A stretch of 64,000 bases of DNA from Loripinus fragilis (lineage: Eukaryota > Mollusca > Bivalvia > Lucinida > Lucinidae), in NCBI GenBank assembly GCA_964019695.1, contig OZ026522.1:22932477-22996476 (forward strand), given 5' to 3'. The position numbers were made by a program, and so were the translations under genes. Below, piece after piece: positions 57,625 to 64,000 of this stretch (its first letter is position 1; each line of letters starts with the position of its first letter). The notes below the pieces were generated by a model that had not been told where the DNA came from, did not search any database, and saw only the letters and a program-made list of their open reading frames with translations.

Positions 57625-59160
57625 AGAAATGGTGACATTTATCATACGCTTTTTCTGGTTCTGCAATGTTAAAGAGCATTGAAACAGGATATGTTTCCAA
57701 GGTTCTTCATGGTTATACATTTAAGAGGTCCATGCTTATTACTTAGAACAACTCTCTTGCATCGTAAAGATTATATTGTAGCTGTTGCAAAAGGAATGGA
57801 TTCAAATAAATTATTGAAAATTTTGTTTTGCATTATTTCTGTCAATTAGGCTTAGTCTTAACGTGGAATTTGTTCATTTAAAATCATAACGATAGTCAGC
57901 ATGTCAAATAAAACTAAATTGATGATAAATAGTAAAGTAAATAAAATATAAAATTAGTTAGCACATTTGATTTTAGTTCAGCAATAAAGGCTCATGCCAG
58001 ACTGTTAAAATGTGTCATTAGACACATCAGAGCATTTGCTGCTTGTATATGTAGATAAAGAAAAACGCTAGCTCCACTGCATCAGCATGTGGGATTAAAC
58101 AGTGCATTTTCCCATGTGAGATATCTACCAAAATCACATATGTTGGTTCAAATCTTCGATTGAGCATGTATAAATTACATAAGAGAGGTCAGCAATTGTT
58201 TTTTGATTTTATGTCAACGAAATTCGCACTTTTGCTACTGCCAAAGATCATATCGAAGATAAGATTTTCAAAATCTTGTACATTATATCACATAACATAT
58301 ACAACAATAGAGGCACTGCTTTATCAACCTCTAAGATTTATTATTACCTTAAAAAGTAATGGAAGTATGATTTCTTTTGGAAGGAAGCATTGCAAATATG
58401 ACATGCATAATATATATTATGTACTTTCATGCATCCTTTCTAGGCATTGCATTTAAGTCTTTCATTGATGGCAAAGCCTACTGCAAAAAGTGTTTGTAAG
58501 AACAATTGACTCTTTGTATGTCTCTATAAATCACTACCCTCAACATGTTTTGAGCCTTTATATAATTTGCTATTTATGTGTAATGCATTTGTTTTCGGTC
58601 TGAAGAAGTAAGATTTTTTTTTAGAAAAAGCTGTGTTGATTTTAGTTTTATATCACTTATTCATTCTTATGTTTATATACATATAGCGCTTTGTTATCAA
58701 GAATTATATTTACAAGACTCCTGTAATAATTTGACCATGCATCATTCTGTATAGTGAAAATTATCATCAGTTATATAAGCATTGGTTGCTAAAACTGAGT
58801 AAGATCTCCTGAGTGCATGATTTTAAACATTTTGTTTTTGTCCAATATCTTAAAGAACATTTTAAAGTTTATTTTACATTACCTGAGTGTCACAATGTCT
58901 TATTCAGCCTGACATAACTCTTGACTGATAATGACATATGTGTTAAAAATAATTTCTTAAGCAGCAATAAACATGTGTTCCTTGGATATGACCATATCAC
59001 TTGAGATAGTTGTTATCCATTATAATTGATTTTACCCATTTTCAGGGAAATATTTCTTTAATATAAAACGTCTCATTATAAGGTTATATTAGTTTAGCAA
59101 ATGATCAAAGGTACTAACAGTTTCATTAAATAAACTATAAAAAGTATGCTGAAATCAAAC
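57625..59160. other. Unannotated AT-rich DNA
   Basis: A 98-codon frame at 58160-58456 shows no domain. If 59250-59430 is a 3' terminal exon on the minus strand, this would lie downstream of that gene. Confidence 0.4.
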
Positions 59161-59600
59161 TTTTATTTTCTTGTCCTTTGGAATCATGGCTTTCATTGTG
59201 GAACTTTGAAACCATTAGAAGGTCACTGATGAAGCCTAAATGGCAGAAACTAGCTAGTCTGGCCCAGGAAATATGCACACTCTAGTTTCAGTTCTTTGGT
59301 GCAGTCTTTGCTTCCAAAGGATACTCTTTTAAGAACATATTTGACTTCACTACAGCTGGTGACTGGGACTGTGTGGCGGCGGTAGAACGTCTCCCTGCCC
59401 TTCACTATAGTGTTGATTTTATTTTCGTGTCCTTTGGAATCATGGGTTTCATTGTGGAACTTTGAAACTATTAGAGGGTCACTGATGAAGCATAAATGGC
59501 ACAAACTAGCTAGTCTGGCCAAGGAAATATGCACACTCTAGTTTCAGTTCTTTGGTGCAGTCTTTGCTTCCAAAGGATACCCTTTTAAGAACATATTAAA
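59161..59600 (-). repeat. Tandem doubling of a 3' exon-like segment
   Basis: Two ~183-bp segments, 256 bp apart, share cctttggaatcatgg, gtggaactttgaaac-att, actagctagtctggcc and gcagtctttgcttccaaagg. In each, the minus strand carries the same peptide end and stop (59250-59252 and 59506-59508). Confidence 0.85.
59250..59430 (-). CDS. Candidate 3' terminal exon, unknown protein
   Basis: The minus-strand frame reads INTIVKGRETFYRRHTVPV, then SCSEVKYVLKRVSFGSKDC, TKELKLECAYFLGQTS and a TAG stop at 59250-59252. An AATAAA lies 83 bases beyond the stop (59162-59167), where a polyadenylation signal would be. A tandem copy repeats the last ~27 residues and the stop at 59506. The KYVLK-V segment resembles 1940-2212. 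I do not recognise the family. The frame stays open upstream to 59534, so the exon start is uncertain. Confidence 0.35.
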
Positions 59601-61044
59601 TCTATTTAAAAGCTGAAACAAGTAATGTGTCATCATCTGCATATGCATATAAATGTCAGTATACAATTTAATTTTTAGAGATTATCTTTAAATAAAACCG
59701 ATTGCAGACACGTATAATGCATAACCTCTATTGTAATATATATATATATATATATAAATTGTATTCTACCTACTCTTAAATAATTGATTTTGTTTGGAAT
59801 GTAAGCAAAGGAAAATAGAATAATTTTATTACCATCTCTCTAATCATTTAGTAATTTGTATTTTTGTCTATGGGAAATTAACCTAGGTATTATACAAGGA
59901 GCTAACCTATATTATGTTACTGACTTTGTTTGCATGATGTGCACAATAGTAAACTGGGTACAAAAAAATATTTTCAAATAACTGATGAATCTTCATTCAA
60001 TAAAACTTAGCTGTGTTGTTTTTCTCCTGCGATAAATATTACAAAATTCTACATCCTTGATATTTTAGCTTTTCAGGGCTCAATCGTATACTGTCTTTGA
60101 TAACATTTAGGACAAACTTAGGACCTTATGATATTTGATATGGTTATATATGTTACTTTTATAAATTTGACAGAAATGGAATGTACTCTACTTCTACTAC
60201 TAAAGAGCTGTCTATTTCTTTGTTTATGCGTTTTAGAATCTTTAACTTTGGACAAATCAAAATGATATTTCGTGGAGATAAAAACTTAAAAAAAATCTTT
60301 ATTTCAAATGTAAATGTTTATAGATATAGTAACTTAATAAAAACTGATAAATATTTTAGACCAAACTGCTGTTTTGTTATAAATTTAGAACAAAAAAGGT
60401 TTTCAAATTAAATAAAATACCTTATGACATATAATATAAGGTATTTAGCAATATATATAGGAAGTCTTAAATTTGTAATGTACGTTACATATTGTCATAA
60501 AAGCATTAAGATATGGAACTTTACACTTGAAACGCAGTTAAGTATAGCTCGTTACTATCGTGTTTCGAAAGAATGCTCAATTATGGATTTTAAAGTCAGC
60601 AGATTGTAGTGCATAAAACTTACAAAGTGAAATGTTCTTAACATATTCGCCATTTTTTGGGGGGAATCATAATCAACAGCTTATAATTCTTAAAGTAATT
60701 ATGATAGAAACAAGATGTTTGCAGTTTTGAAACAGTCAGTTAATTATCATTTCCAAACACGGTATGTAAAACGTATATACCCATTATAGAACTTATAAAA
60801 TTAAACTTTGACCAAAATTAATTGATTTTATAAGGCGTAATTGAAGATATAACGTAAATGACAGTTATAACATAAAAGTTGTGCTTCTGGATGCAAACGC
60901 TTTGTTTTCATAACTGTTTAGGTCCATATCGAGGTTATGCCAGTGAATAACGACCGTGTGCACCATCTTGATACAACCTGGATACCATTTCTAATTAAAA
61001 TGTCGCCATTTTGTTTTTCATAGTAAAATAAGGGGTAGGTGTAC
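59601..61044. other. Unannotated AT-rich DNA
   Basis: A (TA)n run lies at 59735-59757. Small frames at 60181-60411 and 60424-60609 have AT-driven composition and are not called. Confidence 0.4.
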
Positions 61045-61310
61045 AAAACGATTCCTCCTGGAAAACTGCTACCACAATATGACTGTACGACGTGCCTAGA
61101 AATGTTGTAGAAGAGTAGTTCTAACTATTTCTGAAGTCAAACCTTTTCTGGCTGGACAATTGTGCCAAGTCAATTTTCAAAATTCTAGCTCCTTGACTAC
61201 AAGGACCAAACCCAGAACCCCCACAAGCTAAATGTTTGTACTAGATTTTGTTATTGTTAATACACAAACAAATCTTCGAAAAGTTTCACAGGCATTTTTG
61301 AACGTACATT
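61045..61310. repeat. Inverse copy of the 55975-56112 repeat, linked to an NQVP-family end
   Basis: 61055-61191 is inverse to 55975-56112; 61200-61260 (ggacca-acccagaacccc, cacaagc, agattttgttattgtta) matches 1085-1240. Confidence 0.6.
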
Positions 61311-61358
61311 GTATACACATTGGTTAAGTTCATCGGATTTTTCGCTGCTTAATTACAA

Positions 61359-61390
61359 CAGTGACCTATATTATCTTATATAGGTCACTG
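61359..61390. repeat. Short perfect hairpin
   Basis: cagtgacctatat and atataggtcactg form a 13-bp stem around a 6-base loop. Confidence 0.7.
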
Positions 61391-61722
61391 ATTACAATAT
61401 TGAAACGTAAAGCGGCCAATATTATGGATGCCAGTAGCAATTTTAAACATTATATTTTATTGTTTTGGAGGGATGAATCACACTGTCTAACCTAACCTGG
61501 GTCCCAGTCTGATCATTTTATTCAATTTTGTTTTATTTTTCCGTTTCTTGGTTAAAAAATGACAGACTATGATTTCCTTCAGCAGCGCCACCTGGATTAT
61601 CCCTCAGATTCTGAGGGGTTTGGTCAAGATCAATAACTCTATCGGAAAACTTTAGTGTGCTATAAATAGTAACCGAAATCCCAGTTGCCCCAGTTGCTGA
61701 ATTGATAGAAAAGATACATTAC

Positions 61723-61866
61723 CACAGATATTCCTTCTTCTACTCTATCATCGGTCTGCGTGCTGAAATGCACCTTTTCGTCCTTGTATTTGACTTTGTT
61801 CACAGATTCCTTCGTTACTGAAGCTTTTCGCTTTTGAGACACGCAATACACACAACACTTCCCAAT
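61723..61866 (-). CDS. Candidate internal exon, unknown protein
   Basis: The minus-strand frame reads GKCCVYCVSQKRKASVTKES, then NKVKYKDEKVHFSTQTDDRV and EEGISV, followed by a possible donor, ggtaatg, at 61717-61722. The composition (K/E/S/T-rich, with a CCxxC start) is strongly protein-like against an AT-rich background. Its upstream edge abuts the miniature element at 61867-62128, so the original acceptor may have been displaced. It may belong with the 59250 exon on the same strand; function unknown. Confidence 0.3.
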
Positions 61867-62128
61867 GGCGAAGCCAGAACGCTGATAAAGTTACGCACAT
61901 CAAAGGGAGACTACTGTATCAAGCAATCATGGTTATCTACAATTGCGTCCCTTTTTCAAATGAAAACTTCTCATTAAGGAAAGAATTTGCTCCCAGAGGG
62001 GACCAATTCTTTCCTTTAAGAGCAGTTCCTTAAGGTTTGGAGCATCAGTGTTACCATATTAGGTGAGCTACCTTGAATGTTACTATTTTATTGCGCACGT
62101 GCGTATACTGCAAAATGGGAGCTACGGC
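61867..62128 (-). mobile_element. ATT-type miniature element, reverse copy
   Basis: Ends ggcgaagccagaacgc and gggagctacggc are the inverse of 6413-6691; internal blocks caaagggaga, ggaaagaatttgctccc and cacgtgcg follow in inverse order. The ends have mutated and the target duplication is not clear. The overlapping frames at 62063-62287 are not genes. Confidence 0.6.
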
Positions 62129-62939
62129 AGTGCTTCCAAGAAAAATAATTTCTGCAATCTTTTTGACACTACAGTTACTTCCCCATGCGGGGAGTTTTTT
62201 ACGGATAGCATCCATGAATCCTCATTATTTGATCATTGTCTGTTATCATTTTTATTACGTAACACTAAAGCAATAGGCTATAATTAGATTAATCAGCTCA
62301 TTAAATACCACTGAAGTCCCATAGGTGTCAATATCTACCAAAATTAAAAACAAACTACCGATACCTTTGATGTGTTATCTTTTTATTATCTTATTTTTTA
62401 GAATATTAGCTTAAGAAAATATCGGCAAAAATAAATATTGACGACCGCGCCCAGGCTACTTCTTACCCGATTCGTCTAGTACACACAGAAGGCTCTGGTG
62501 TAGTGCGGTTTAAGTGAAATGTAAGTATTGACCTGATTTAAACAGGTCCCGCTGGATTTGATGGTGCATCTATCTAGTGATAGTTTAGTGTACCATTAAA
62601 CGAAACTGATCTCTTGTCGGCCTTTTGATGTACGAGGAATCAATTGAAATAAGTGCATTTTATTAAGGAAACTTAATATAAAAAAACTCGCTCAAAATCA
62701 CATTTAAACATCATTTATCATATGGTTCATTTTGTATTTATAAATGTAACAGCATGCACATTCCTTAATACCCTAGGGTCTAATTTGACCAACCTTGTAC
62801 CATCAGGAAAACTTCTTATGTGTGTCAAATTGTTTCGTGAGACCACCTAAATGGTGGGAAAATATTGCCTTAAAGAATAAGCCTATTTGAGATATATGGA
62901 ATTGCATGGTTTCCATGGCAAGGTATGATGCCAACGCAT
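62129..62939. other. Unannotated DNA
   Basis: No gene or repeat supported. Confidence 0.4.
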
Positions 62940-63345
62940 GATGCGCTTCTAAAGAATGTGGATGTCCCTACAAAAGTACTCATATCTCAGAAGCACTCAT
63001 TCTAAACTTTTAAACTTGGTACCAACTGAATGTTAAGACATAGGACTTTCATCCGATGTTCAGATATGCAAATTATCAAATTTGCGTATTCATGAATACC
63101 AATGAAAACATTAGAAACAAGAGAAAACTCGTAAAAAATAAGGGGATGTACATGCAAAACTATCTAAATCTCAGCTGCTTACTATCCTATACTACCAGCC
63201 TTGGTACCAATTTAATGTTACATATAATACATAACATGTTTACTTAATGGTCCAATATGCAAATTATCTCAAAATTGTATTCATGAATATTAATCAAAAT
63301 ATTAGAAATGAGAAAAAAGTTCTGATAACAGGTCAATAAAATATT
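62940..63345 (+). repeat. Diverged ~189-bp tandem units
   Basis: atatgcaaattatc-aaa-ttg-gtattcatgaata occurs at 63063 and 63252, and -ctcag-agc--act, cttggtacca-ttaatgtta before them; an earlier partial unit starts near 62980. Non-coding; the 63-codon frame inside is a by-product. Confidence 0.6.
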
Positions 63346-64000
63346 TCGGACACACTTTAATTACTTTATTTTGTTAAGGAAAATTAATGTCGGAATACCT
63401 ATATGACATAAGCGTATCTGAAAGCTGTGCTGGTGCGAACCGGTAAATGATCGAAAGACAGGACCCAGACAACTTTACCTGTTTCCTGACGCGGAAGGGT
63501 TGCTCATTGGATTTAGCCGCATATGTCTTTAAAATTAGTTAGAATGGTTCAAGTCTTTGCAAATTTCTATCGCATATTGGGCAGCCCGTCGGCGATCCGA
63601 AACAATACAAAATACATGTAGCACACATTTGCTCTAGACATTTATCATTTTAAAGAATAACAAAGGTCCAGCAGGACTCTTTTTCTTAACTTAAGTATCT
63701 TAAAGCTAGGGCATTTCAATGTAAAGACATGTTAAACACTGTAATGTTCAAAAGCGACCATGCTGTTTAATGGCCAGTTTGATACAGTATGGGTTGGTCA
63801 GTTTGAAATGAGTTATATTATTTTCGTTTTCTTCTCGGTCCTGTGTAGCTTGATATTTGTGGAGGCTCACGCATCAATAGCAAAACAGAATAGCTTACCC
63901 CCGGAGGTGGGGTGGGAGAGCTTACCTTTTTTCAAGAGAAATAATGTGGCATTTCATCTGTTCTCCAATTTTTGCCAAATCACGCATTTAGGAGTCTTTG
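63346..64000. other. Unannotated DNA to the window end
   Basis: No feature supported. A G-rich ggaggtggggtggga lies at 63903. Confidence 0.4.

Overview
This window looks like a repeat-rich stretch of an animal genome, most likely a bivalve mollusc. It is AT-rich and has no long open reading frames. It is dominated by short inverted-repeat transposons, tRNA-derived SINEs with a conserved central domain, and tandem arrays of roughly 130-170 bp units, as in bivalve genomes. The bivalve call rests on remembered resemblance of several repeats and was not checked by a search. No bacterial gene organisation, rRNA gene or CRISPR array was seen.

No host gene can be called with confidence. The only convincing protein-coding relic is a Tc1-like transposase on the minus strand (43957-45330) inside a 1.86 kb inverted-repeat element (43763-45622). 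It has lost its first catalytic aspartate and carries several stops, yet appears to keep a spliceosomal intron. Weak candidate host exons are at 1940-2212 (-), 8072-8141 (+), 24175-24300 (+), 47006-47233 (-), 59250-59430 (-) and 61723-61866 (-). The copies at 1940-2212 and 59250-59600 resemble each other.

Layout. 1-16 kb: a mosaic of miniature inverted-repeat elements (TA, TTAA and ATT target types), one SINE, a long foldback element, a degenerate tandem array and several copies of a repeat whose translation contains an NQVP motif. 16.1-23.8 kb: a direct tandem duplication of a 4.4 kb unit, whose second copy lacks 1.14 kb; each copy holds the same SINE with the same target-site duplication. 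25.1-30.6 kb: a second, more complex duplication with three 59-bp minisatellite arrays that keep the same order of unit variants. 31.3-36 kb: a long ~140 bp array followed by inverted units, then a second element with ~129 bp units. 37.9-41.6 kb: TTAA-type miniature elements and an array interrupted by another element. 42.2-49.2 kb: the Tc1-like element, set in an older simple array, and a cluster of palindromic elements. 49.2-64 kb: mostly unique AT-rich DNA (possibly intronic or intergenic), a three-level nested insertion at 52.2-54.0 kb, and the candidate minus-strand exons.

The two neighbouring duplications are both near-identical long-copy/short-copy pairs. They could be real recent duplications or two haplotypes joined end to end during assembly. 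Long reads spanning the junctions would decide.
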